64,000 nucleotides of DNA, taken from contig VWZW01002461.1 in assembly GCA_013397115.1 (NCBI GenBank), positions 71,402 to 135,401 on the forward strand, read 5' to 3'. The notes under the pieces were generated by a model. That model was not told the origin of the DNA. It searched no databases and saw only the letters and a program-made list of their open reading frames with translations. Position numbers and translations under genes: made by a program. Origin of the DNA: Edolisoma coerulescens (taxonomy: Eukaryota > Chordata > Aves > Passeriformes > Campephagidae). Shown here piece after piece: positions 45,201 to 55,730 of the stretch (within the stretch, counting starts at the first letter, position 1; the number at the start of each line of letters is the position of its first letter).

Positions 45201-45610
45201 CTTCTTGAGGGGCTCATGCTCAAAGAAACTCTATCTCATGCTCAAAGAAAGAGATAATCCCTCTTGCAGATGGATGACGTGGCTCCGCTGTGGCCTGGTC
45301 TCATATGGGATGTAGAAGCCTCTGTAGGAGAAGAGCACCCATTGCTTAATTACACAGCGTAAAACACGAAGCTTCACACACAGGAGAAGAGAAAGAGGTG
45401 AGATGTCCTCTGGGCACAAACACAGGGGCAAAGCTGGGGCTCATCTCTTTGCTCTGAGTTGACAGCAGCAGTATCATGGACAGAGACACATCTCTTTCAG
45501 AGGCTGGAATTCAGGATGACAGCATTAATCCCCCTTTGTAGCTCCTTTGCCCCCGTGTTTGCATCCCCAGATACATCAGTTCCAGTTTCTGGCTTTGTAG
45601 CGGAAGGGCT
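42212..45610. other. Non-coding tract with GC-rich part, no gene recognised
   Basis: About 3.4 kb. A GC-richer portion (about 42600-43180) has several overlapping open frames and scattered CpGs, and could hide an untranslated exon or alternative promoter. No splice-supported coding frame is recognised. A 16-bp direct repeat (CTCATGCTCAAAGAAA) occurs twice at about 45215-45252. Confidence 0.5.
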
Positions 45611-45617
45611 GGGTGGT

Positions 45618-45680
45618 TACAGCTGGACTTGATGATCTTAGAGATCTTTTTCAATCTAAATGATTCTGTGATTCTGTAGT
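45618..45680 (+). mobile_element. CR1 LINE 3'-terminal fragment, sense
   Basis: GGTTACAGCTGGACTTGATG, ATCTTAGAGATCTTTTTCAA and TCTAAATGATTCTGTGATTC TG match the CR1 3' terminus with ATTCTGTG tail units. Confidence 0.9.
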
Positions 45681-48455
45681 CTCTGAGCACTTTCAGAATT
45701 GCATTTATTTTAAGCTGAAAGGGAAGGTTGCTGTGAAAGCAGCAGGCATGTGAAAATTGCTAAAAAGGTCACAAGTGCTGTTGGACACTATGCTTCACCT
45801 CCTCTGATATGAGATTACTAATTCTGGCAGATGTTGCCAGGGATGGAGAGCAGGTCCTGTTCGAACATCATGACCAAGCATTTTCTCTGGCTGCTGCACT
45901 GAGAACAAGTGAGAGAGCAGAGCAGATGCTTGGCTTCTGGCTTGGACTGTTGTATCTCCAGTGCTCCATCCTTCTCCCCCTCTCACCTTTTAGCTGGTCT
46001 TCTTTTTTCCATGCTGTGTGTGGAGAGGCACAGGCTGGGCGTGTGCACAGGATGGAGTGCTTTCTTAAGTGTGTATTGAAAGCACAGACTTCAGAATTGT
46101 CCGGGCATGGAAGTACCTCACGGAGATGAAAAGCATGTTTCTGTTTCTCCAGGAACGTGCTCTGGGCAGTCAGTCCTTCATCAGGGGCTTCCTGCTCCTC
46201 AGTTATTCTGTTCCTTCCTGCTCCTCTCCCATGTCCAGCCAACAAAGAGCTCTCTGAGTCACCATTGTGGCTGCTTATTATTAGGCTTCAGACAAGGCTC
46301 TGTGTATCATCATATATTACAGAGCTCCTGAGGGCTCTTGTAGGGCTCTTTCCACACTGGCATGCTCTTGTTCCTCTGAGGGGAATGTGTCTGGAGTGTG
46401 TGGGGACGTCTTGTTTGTTGTCCTTGAGCACCTCTTTGCTGGATGTTTCTTGATATTTTTCTAATAGTTCTTCTATCTAGAATAGCCTTCTAGACTGTTC
46501 TCTGGTAGTCAGTGCAGTGCCAGAGCCACACACCAGGGATTCCAGGAGTTCCTGAAGTGCCGAGATGTCTCCATGGGGAACTCGCAGAGCGGTCTGCCCC
46601 AGCTCTTTCATCTGCCTTACAGGAGGCTGAGCCCTATTTCAGTCTGCCCAACACAATCCAAGCTTGGCACGTTTGTCAGCCATCTCCTGTGACCTGCTTT
46701 GCCTTTGTGGCCTGCCTCACCACGGCTGCCGGGTCTTTGCCTCTGCCAGCTTTTATGTTCTATTTTAAAGAAGAGGACAGGATTTCCTCCCACGTACTGA
46801 TCCCCTTTATCCCTATAGCATTTCCTTCACTGGGGGTCTTTCTCCAACCTGAGCGAATTTGTTGCCCTCAGCCAACAAATTTCCCATTTCTGGCTCTGTG
46901 TGCCTGTCTGCGTATGGGCTGGCTGCTTGTTGTTTGAACGTGACTTTTGGAGGAGGTAGACCTTGCACGACTTGCACAGCAGCTGGGAGCTGCGAGTTAA
47001 GGCTCTTTGTGTTAATTAAATGTACACCGATAAGCACATACAGCCACAAGGTTGTTTAATCATGGGCTGACCTGACATGGAGACCTTGAATACAGCTGAC
47101 TGATGATCCATGACAGCTTGCTCTGGTAGATGGGAAGACGTTAATAATAACCAGAGAGAAATTTAGAAGGGTTCTCAGCTGTGACCAAGGATCATCTCCA
47201 ACAAGACAGAATTCTTGAGGAAAAGGTCTCTTCACTGTGGTGGATGAAAGGAGGATGAATCCACTGGCTGAAAGGTCACACTAAGCACATTCTGCTTAGG
47301 GAAAAAATACATCTGGAGTATGTTTTTAACAGCCAGGTGGATTAGCAGCCAGATCAGCTGGCACAGGATGCTTTTCCACTCTCAGCTGCACCTGTACGCT
47401 TGCTGTGTCTTTCCAGGAGCATGTTTGTGTTTCCCCAGGTATTCTGCCTCACAGAATAAATTGCTCTCAGCTTTTAATCCCGCATTAGAGGCTTCCTGCT
47501 TCTCTGAGTCAAACAGAAGTCACATGACAATAAGACCTCCAAAAGCCATGTAATAATCACATCTCCCTGAGCAGGCACAGTGGACTTGGGCTATGCCATT
47601 CCATGGGTTTCTTTATTTAATCTCTGGAAGCTCCCACTGATAGGGACATTACCTGCTGCATCCTTCATTTTAGCAATCCAATCCCTTCCTTCTGTTGATA
47701 CTTCCTGATGCCATGAGTTGACCAAGATTGTAACAAGGGCATTTGTTCGGCAGCAAAGCTGGAAAAATATGTTGTTTCCAATTTTTAACAGTAAGGGCCT
47801 CTGAAGATTAACAGGGGTGCATGCCTCTAAATAAGTAAAGCAAAGAGCTTCTGAGATGTATACAAGACCATGGAAAATTTTAAGAAAACCAATTTACCTC
47901 CTGACTGTTAAGCTTTTTTGGTAGAATAGTGAATGGTTAGTTTTATCTGTTACACATGATGTCTAACCTCAACTCCCCTGTCTGCCCCTCAGGGATCCTC
48001 TTCTTCTTGTTGAGGAGGTGAAAAACAGCTCGTCCACTTGCTCTTGGCAACAGCATACATTTTGGAACTGCTTTAATGTACCCCCTGGTTTTCCCCCCGA
48101 GAACTAACCCACGTGCTTTGCAGTTTACTCCTTTCTGGCCTTTTTTCCATGTTGTCTTCAAGCTCTCACCAGTTTGTCCATTTAGGATATGTCCATGAGC
48201 TGTGTGCCAGTGTGGGCAGAGGGGAAGGATGACTCCAAGTCTTGCACATGCAAGATATGCCTATTCATACAGCCTTACCTTCTCTTTGCCTGCTTCAGAG
48301 GAAAATGCCACTATTGCTCAAGCTCTGCCTGTGATCTGCAGTAACCACAGATCCCTTCTGAATGAGCAGGTCACGCACAATGATTAAGGGTGGGGATGTG
48401 CAGTCCGTGCTGTGTGAGGTGTTATGGTAATGGCTATAATTTATGTCAATTTGCT
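45681..48455. other. Non-coding tract, no gene recognised
   Basis: About 2.8 kb between a CR1 tail and the probable LTR. No exon, RNA gene or further repeat is recognised. Confidence 0.6.
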
Positions 48456-48460
48456 GTTTG

Positions 48461-49034
48461 TGTATAGACCTTATTGTAGCAGTTTCGTTCGCTTATTTTA
48501 CTCTCTGTGAGATAAAAGGTTAGGAGTGGGCAAAAAGCAGGCTCAACACTTTAAAGGAATATAAAGAGGTTTATTACTAACAGAATTGAAGGTAAAAGAA
48601 AATAATATGAACTTAAAACAAACCCCCCTTTCTCTTCCAGACACTCCCCTCTTCTTCTAACCTGCACAAAAAGATAACAAACATGTAATTTCAGGTCAGT
48701 ATTACAGTCTTTAAAAGTCTCTTCCATATTTGAGAGGAAAAGAGGTGCCTTCTGCTTAGCGTGGTTTCTAAACTGTTAGAAAGCAAGACTAGACTCCGCC
48801 CGGAGAAAAAAATCTGCTGCCGTGAAAAAACCATCTCTCTCATGAATTTTGCAGTCTTTTTACACTACTACCATGGGTATCTCTTTTAAGGATAAGCGAA
48901 TTCAAGCCTGAAAGCAACAACTCTCTCTCTTTTAACAAAGTCTCTAAAAACGTCTGGCAGGACTATTTCTCTTTTTCCGCAGGCTGCACACAGAATTCTC
49001 TCTTCCCCCATGTCTTTCACAGAGAAATGAAACA
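48461..49034 (-). mobile_element. Probable solo LTR of an endogenous retrovirus, antisense
   Basis: On the - strand this 574-bp block starts TGTTTCATTTCTCTGTGAAA and ends GGTCTATACA, matching the TG...CA ends of LTRs. The 5-bp GTTTG flanks it on both sides (48456-48460 and 49035-49039) as a candidate target-site duplication. A - strand AATAAA (48570-48575) lies about 110 bp before the end, as expected for the U3-R-U5 layout. A stretch with AATAAACCTCTTTATATTCC resembles passerine LTRs I remember. No retroviral gene or second LTR is seen. The ends were chosen by inspection, so the boundaries are tentative. Confidence 0.6.
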
Positions 49035-49049
49035 GTTTGTGACATTACA

Positions 49050-49560
49050 GTCTCACACCACCGCACGCAAAAGGCGTTTTTAAGCTACGCGCGCGGAACG
49101 CGCTGTCGCCCTCTCCTCCAGTCGCCATCTTTGCTTTGTCTCATGTGACCCACACTCACCCCGTCTCTCTCTGACCTCGAAATTCCATGATGGGAGCAGA
49201 AGTGTGTCAGGCTGTAGAGTAGAGAAAAGCCTCGCTCTCTTTGTGCTGCTGGCTGCATGGTGTCTTCTTCAGTTCGGTGCTGGCTTCAGAAAGCAGAAAG
49301 CTCCGCTGATCTGCCCGGAGCCACGTGGAGGGAGGGGGGACTCGCCAGTCTCCTAGAGCCGCTTCAAGTTCAGTTGTGCAGCAAATTACAGTTGTTTTCA
49401 GCTGCTCACGGCTCTTTCTTGCAGCAACTTGGAATCTGTGCCGCTGCGCTGGAGGGAGAAGAGTGGAGGGCGCAGGGAGCCCCGGCCTGGCCCCCGCCAC
49501 CCCTCCGGGCGAGACTGGAAACCAAAAGCTCCCTTTCCCGCAGCTGTGCTGACTTTGATA
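49050..49560. promoter_or_regulatory. CpG-rich block beside the LTR, possible promoter
   Basis: A cluster of CpGs (GCTACGCGCGCGGAACGCGC, then GTCGCCCTC) with CGCCATCTT, a YY1-type site on the - strand, followed by a GC-rich part (49430-49520). It could be an alternative first exon or promoter, or sequence brought with the LTR. No transcript structure can be read. Confidence 0.35.
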
Positions 49561-50169
49561 TGCGGAATCACGAGAAGCGATTGGCTTACAAGTCTGTCTG
49601 TCAACTCAGGTTTTTTTCAACCCACTACACTTATCCCTTCAGTTAACAGTACTGCAGACAGCACAGGTGAAGAGTGAAAGACAACTGCTCCGTCTGAGAG
49701 CCAGCAGGTTAATGTACAAGTGGTGGACAGGGTCTCAAGAAGTTTTCAGTGGTCCTGTTCCCTCTCCCCTCTGCAGCTTTTCTGGGTGCCTGCTGGGATG
49801 TGGGTGCTCAGGAGCCCAGGCAGTCTCCTGTGTGTAGCACTGGAGCCCTATGCCTGCCAGAATTTTGCTGTTATGCTGCTGCTGGTAGGTGGGGATGGAG
49901 TGAATCTTGAAGTCCCTTTTAATAACAGAGTGCTTTGCAGCTGCTAAGACATTGCTCTATTTGCTGCTAAAACATAGCCAGCTGGGGCAGGTAACACTGC
50001 AGAGTAGCACTGCGTGTCCAGTTTGGGTGGTAACTGGAGAAACTGAGAGGGAAAATCAGTAAAAACAACCATAACTGATATCATGTGTCTCTAATAAATC
50101 AGACAGTGGTTATGTACTGCCTGGGCTTCGTTGCAAAGTGGAGTGGGAATGTTTGAGAGCTGGGAGGTC
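49561..50169. other. Non-coding tract before the gap
   Basis: About 600 bases with no gene, repeat or RNA that I recognise. Confidence 0.6.
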
Positions 50170-51028
50170 NNNNNNNNNNNNNNNNNNNNNNNNNNNNNNN
50201 NNNNNNNNNNNNNNNNNNNNNNNNNNNNNNNNNNNNNNNNNNNNNNNNNNNNNNNNNNNNNNNNNNNNNNNNNNNNNNNNNNNNNNNNNNNNNNNNNNNN
50301 NNNNNNNNNNNNNNNNNNNNNNNNNNNNNNNNNNNNNNNNNNNNNNNNNNNNNNNNNNNNNNNNNNNNNNNNNNNNNNNNNNNNNNNNNNNNNNNNNNNN
50401 NNNNNNNNNNNNNNNNNNNNNNNNNNNNNNNNNNNNNNNNNNNNNNNNNNNNNNNNNNNNNNNNNNNNNNNNNNNNNNNNNNNNNNNNNNNNNNNNNNNN
50501 NNNNNNNNNNNNNNNNNNNNNNNNNNNNNNNNNNNNNNNNNNNNNNNNNNNNNNNNNNNNNNNNNNNNNNNNNNNNNNNNNNNNNNNNNNNNNNNNNNNN
50601 NNNNNNNNNNNNNNNNNNNNNNNNNNNNNNNNNNNNNNNNNNNNNNNNNNNNNNNNNNNNNNNNNNNNNNNNNNNNNNNNNNNNNNNNNNNNNNNNNNNN
50701 NNNNNNNNNNNNNNNNNNNNNNNNNNNNNNNNNNNNNNNNNNNNNNNNNNNNNNNNNNNNNNNNNNNNNNNNNNNNNNNNNNNNNNNNNNNNNNNNNNNN
50801 NNNNNNNNNNNNNNNNNNNNNNNNNNNNNNNNNNNNNNNNNNNNNNNNNNNNNNNNNNNNNNNNNNNNNNNNNNNNNNNNNNNNNNNNNNNNNNNNNNNN
50901 NNNNNNNNNNNNNNNNNNNNNNNNNNNNNNNNNNNNNNNNNNNNNNNNNNNNNNNNNNNNNNNNNNNNNNNNNNNNNNNNNNNNNNNNNNNNNNNNNNNN
51001 NNNNNNNNNNNNNNNNNNNNNNNNNNNN
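50170..51028. other. Assembly gap (859 N)
   Basis: An uninterrupted run of undetermined bases. Long open frames spanning it are artefacts of translating N. Confidence 0.98.
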
Positions 51029-52749
51029 TCCTTGAGCAAGAGGGCAGGAGGGTTTTTTTCCATTCTTGGATGTGGCCTCTTGTGCGTCCAGCAGTGATGT
51101 TTTTCTTCTCCTCTGCTTGCCCTTTGCCTGCTTCATCCCTTCCATTGCAGTCCCTGTGAGCTGAGCCTTGTGTGCGGTGCAGTCACCCTCACTTTGAGTC
51201 AGCCCGGCTATGCCCCCAGAGTGGGAAGGGAATGTCACTTTGGTGCACATCATGGGAACCATAAGCAGTCACTGTCCTCGAGCAGTGCGTGCTGTGTACA
51301 CAGTGAACCATTTCAGGGCTGCAGATTCAGCTCAGCCCTGCAGCTTTTCATCTGCTTAGTTGGAAGTACATAATTTTTATTTGAGGTCAGAATGCAGCAG
51401 TGCTGTGGCTGCCAAGTTCACCAGCTCCAGTGTATTATGTGGCAACTTAAGGTTTTCCTCATGGCAGTGGGGAACTATTAAGTTATTGTGAAACTAGTTA
51501 TTTAGGTAAATGGTGCTTTAGGGGCAGCATTGATCCTGTTTTGAAAACTAATTTTAATAGGAGTGAAGCCAGTAACACCTTAATATCCACTGTTACCATG
51601 GCTGCTCAGAGTGATTGTTTGCCAGATTAAAAGGCGCTTTTTTTTTTTAAATCATACCCTTTTTGCTTCTTTTGCCAAGGCTTTGACTCGTGAGAGTTTA
51701 TATTCCCAGTCAGTGTAGCATCAATAGCTGAGTGAGTGCTTGAAGAAACGGCTTTGCTCTTAGAGCTGAGCTCCTTCTTGAAACACCCTGAAACCTCAGC
51801 CTGGATCAGTTACATCCAGGCTTTGCTTTAATTCAAGATTTTCTGTGCAGCTTTATGAGCCTGGTTTACCAGATTGAAGCTGAGCCTTCAGACGTGATTC
51901 AGGAGCTGCTCTGCTCTTTGTGTTCTCATTTCCCTCTGCCTAGGAACATTCAGCTATTTTTTTGGGCTCTTGCTTGGGCAGTATTAGGTATTAGGAGTAG
52001 AAGATGGGCACTAAGAGTTGGGTTGTAGGGTCATTTCTCCCTTTCCCACAGAATTCCAAGTGATTCACATCTCCCTGTTACCCCAGTCTCCTGTACAAAC
52101 ATACTGGAATCCTGGGCTGGAAGGGGCTGGAGACAGACAGCTGGTTGTGGGCAGGGTCTGGTTCTCCCATAGATGTCTCAGTAGTGTGGAGGTATGTGGA
52201 ACTGAGCCCAGCCCTGTGAGGAGCCGTGCCAGCATGAGCCCTATCTGGCAGTTGTGACTTTTTATGGAACTTGTGAGGGCCCCTGTTCCTGGGCAGTGAA
52301 GCATCAATCGCCAGCACTAGGAGGGATTTGACCTCAGTACTGGAAGCTGGAATACAGATGGTGTTTGGGATGGAGGAACCACCTTGCCCAGTATGGTTTT
52401 TCTAGAAGTGGTTCCAGGTGGTCAGCAAGGAGGGGGAGCAGGACACACAAGTATCCTATCCTGTTTTGTTTGGTTTTTTTTTCCAGGAGATTTGCTAGTA
52501 TTTTGTTTGTTTAATAACCTGAAATGAATCTCTCAAGTTCTTGTCCTGCCTTCCCTTTAATCTGTAATTCTTCCATCCATAGTACCCTTTGAGAACTAAG
52601 AGGCAGTAAGCAGACTAGAGGAAGATAACAGGAATGTTGAAAGAGGAACTACTGGTCTGAAGGGAAGTTGTTAGTGGAGATCAGCCTCAAAATGGAAGCT
52701 ATTCAATACATGAAACAATGCTCTGTGCACTGAAAAGTAAGACTTAAAT
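51029..52749. other. Non-coding tract, no gene recognised
   Basis: About 1.7 kb after the gap, without recognised coding, RNA or repeat structure. Confidence 0.6.
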
Positions 52750-53400
52750 AGTGATATTTCCTACAGACACAAAGCTATGGAAGCATCATCAGAGGCTGTT
52801 CAGTGTTATTCAGCAGGAAAAGTGGGGATTATTCCTTAAGGAACAATACAAATGGGAACTGGATAGTTCAAAATTGCATGGTTGTGTACCTGAGAAATTA
52901 GCAAAATGTTCAACTCCATCTGGGAGCTCACTGGGGGACAGTGACAGTGATGGAGGAAAATCTCAAGGTCTCAGAGTGGTGCGCAAGATAACTGTGAGCA
53001 TCTAACATGATGTAGCCATGGAAAAGATACATGTCATCCAATGTGACACGTTGGACAAAGCATTCCTAGCAGAGATAGGGAAATCTAAGCATATTAAGGC
53101 ATGGGAAACCTTGCTTGGAAGACTGTGTACGTTTCCAGTCACTCTGAAGGCTGTGTGCAAACTGGGTTGGGTCCAGGGAAGGAATATGGGTACGATCAAA
53201 GAAATGGAAAGCCTACCTAATGTGAAGTGATTAGAGAAAACTCAGATGATGTAACTTTAAACACAGGCTGGATAAGTGCTGACGTTAAAGCTCATTTTTG
53301 GAACATGAGTGAATAGGGGTGAGCTGTGCACGGATAAAGATAAGCTGGAAATTCAGAGAATGTTCTTAAACATCAGAGGACTGAACTTGGGGAATTAATT
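52750..53400 (+). mobile_element. Possible ancient CR1-like LINE fragment, sense
   Basis: CTACAGACACAAAGCTATGG, TTATTCAGCAGGAAAAGTGG, a TGTGTACGTTTCCAGTCACT segment and GGGTCCAGGGAAGGAATATG then GAAATGGAAAGCCTACCTAA follow the order of an old CR1/L3 3' region. Divergence is high, so the ends and orientation are approximate. Confidence 0.45.
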
Positions 53401-55707
53401 CTGTTAGAAGACAGTTAGCAAACAACAAGAAATGTCCAACTTTTTTTAAAAAACAGCAACAACTTTCTCTTTTGAAGCCATTTCCTCATTTGGAGGTGTG
53501 GCTCCTGCCTTGGGTTGCTAGCCCGGAAGAAGTGCTGCTGTAGTGGGCAGTGGACAGGGCTCACTGGGACACAGGGTCATCATGGTGGGCCGGTGAATTC
53601 TGATGTGGAGAATGTGTCTTTGGCTGGCAAAACCCCACAGACTCCTGTGCCTCTGTCCTCAGTTCCCCTTGGAAAGCAGGCTCCGTGTGGATTGGTTAGT
53701 GATCCCCCAGGGAAATGTGAGGGCTAAGGGCAGGCATTTCCACTGTGCTAACATATGTTTTTATCAGTCTGCTTGGATTTTTGACCCCTCGTTCAAAAGC
53801 TCCTGTATCTGTTCCCGCTGAACAGAAAAGATGTCGAGCGCATGTCGGTAATGATCAGCCCGTATTGATCTCTGTGTGTCAGAGAGATGCTGGTTGACCT
53901 TGAAGCACAGGACTTGAAGGAATGGGGGAGTTATTTTAGTTCTCCTTTATGAGGATTTTTACAAAGTTTCACCATCTGCTTTCCTGTTGGCTCCTGTATT
54001 CTGGTTCCCCCTTGCTCCAGTTGAGCAGATCCATGCTTTTAGTTCAACTCTGACCAAGATCCCTCTCTCTGGCATTTCCCAAGCAGCCTGGGTGGGGTTG
54101 GTGCTGGGTGGGGTTGCCATGGGATTTAGATTTCTGCCACAAACAATGAGTAAGCAAGGTGGGAAGGCACTGAGCTGCATTCACCTTGCTCCTGAGTGGT
54201 CCAGCACATGGGAAAGAGCGAAGATGTCCCTGTGGCCATGCTACAAATGTGGCCAGAATGTGTATCCTAGGCATGTTCCTGCTGTTGCACCTGCAGACAG
54301 CAAGGCACAGGTTTTCTGCTGTGATGGAGAGCTTGCTGTTGCTTGTACCACTTCCTGTTTGCTTGAGAGGCATGGACACACTGAAGGTATTGAGGGCTTG
54401 GTCAAAATGCCCACCCTTTAGGAAGAGGCGGCGGACAGCTCCCTTTGTGGGATACAGCTGTGAGCTGGAGGCAGCAGGTGGGGCTGCCTGGCAGTTTTGA
54501 GGTGTTCAGGTTGTGCCCCACACCTGATGGTGAGGGATGATTAAAGACCTTGCACAGTGCTTGATGTTGGAGCTACGGCCCAGACAGCTGGAATCTAGGG
54601 CTGAGCTGTTTCCAGTTCATGCATCCCTGGACCAGCTTTGGAGCAAATAGGTGGGAGGCTGGGTCAGCTGGTGGGTGATTTTACTGCACAACTGCGGCAA
54701 AAGTGGAATGGATTCTTCTTGTATGTGGGCGTGTGCTGACCTTAGCAAGCAATTCCTGCGTGGTATATGAAGGAAGAAGCCCAAGCCCGAAACATTTTGG
54801 GCTTTTTAACACCCAGTTGATCTATTTGTGTCCTAGTTGTTCTCAGCAAGAACTCCAGGTACATGTACAGTTCATGTCCAGTGTGAGTGCAGCACCTGTG
54901 GCTCTCCCAAAGTGGTCAGCTTTGCTGCAGCCCAGGACTGGGAGCAGGATGTGCCTCCTTACTGGGATTCACAGGTGGGAGATTGTGTTGTGCATTTGGT
55001 TCTGACAGCCCTGGAGCAAGGGGTAAGGAGGCGAGATGGCAAAAATCCTTCCCGACACTGAGACCGACATAGCTTGGATAAGGAATTTTCTCCTGCCAAG
55101 CTACCTACACCACAGAGTGCTGGAGTCTGTGGGAAGCACCTATCCCTACCTGCCCAGGTGAAGCAAGGTGGGAACCCCTGTTACTGTAGGGGCAGGCATT
55201 TCTTCACACCTCCATCTCTCTCACCTTCTTTCTTCAAGGAATACAGTCACCAGCCTGCAGTATCCCTGCTCCTTCCTTGCGTGACACTGTGGAGTCAGCC
55301 ATGCTCCCCTTCTTGCACTGACTCATCTCTGTGATCAAAGAGAAGTCATCTCCTAGAAGACAGTCTGCAAGAAAGAGCTTTGTTCTTCCTTATTAGTGCC
55401 TGAGATCTCCTGCTGCCTGCAAAGCTTTGGGACAGGCCATCAGTTCCTAGCGCTGTTGCTGGGTGAGGCAGATCGGGGAGGGAGATGCGGCAAAGGGGTG
55501 TGTGCTGCAGAGGGTCGAGGCCATGTGAGTTTGAGATCTGGGGAACATGCAGGTTGTATTTTGGGGAGGAGGATGCAGACATTTATGTTGGGAACAGATG
55601 TGTAAATAGGAGTGTTTCTTAGGGAGCCCCTTGTCAGCTGCATTGCTGTGTCTGATTTTTAAGAACATACCCNGTCTGCTACACAAGGCAGGCATTGCTG
55701 TCAGTGA
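53401..55707. other. Non-coding tract, no gene recognised
   Basis: About 2.3 kb. Several open frames of 60-145 codons occur (the longest at 53987-54421), but none has a recognisable domain or clear splice sites. An ambiguous base is at 55673. Confidence 0.55.
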
Positions 55708-55730
55708 ATTGGTTAATGTCATTAACCAAT
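55708..55730. promoter_or_regulatory. Perfect inverted repeat with two CCAAT motifs
   Basis: ATTGGTTAAT, spacer GTC, ATTAACCAAT: 10-bp perfect arms with a 3-bp spacer. Each arm carries a CCAAT box in opposite orientation and a GTTAAT half-site like that of HNF1, although the HNF1 palindrome has a 1-bp spacer. A further GTGGTTAATT follows directly. Function is unknown. Confidence 0.4.

Noticed and set aside
50099..51262. Long open reading frames of 317-387 codons on both strands
   Set aside because: They consist mostly of undetermined bases; N runs contain no stop codons, so the frames are artefacts.
53987..54421. 144-codon open frame
   Set aside because: No recognisable domain, and no convincing splice sites or promoter around it.
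55711..55727. Classical HNF1 binding palindrome
   Set aside because: The half-sites are correct but the spacer is 3 bases instead of 1, so I report only the inverted repeat.
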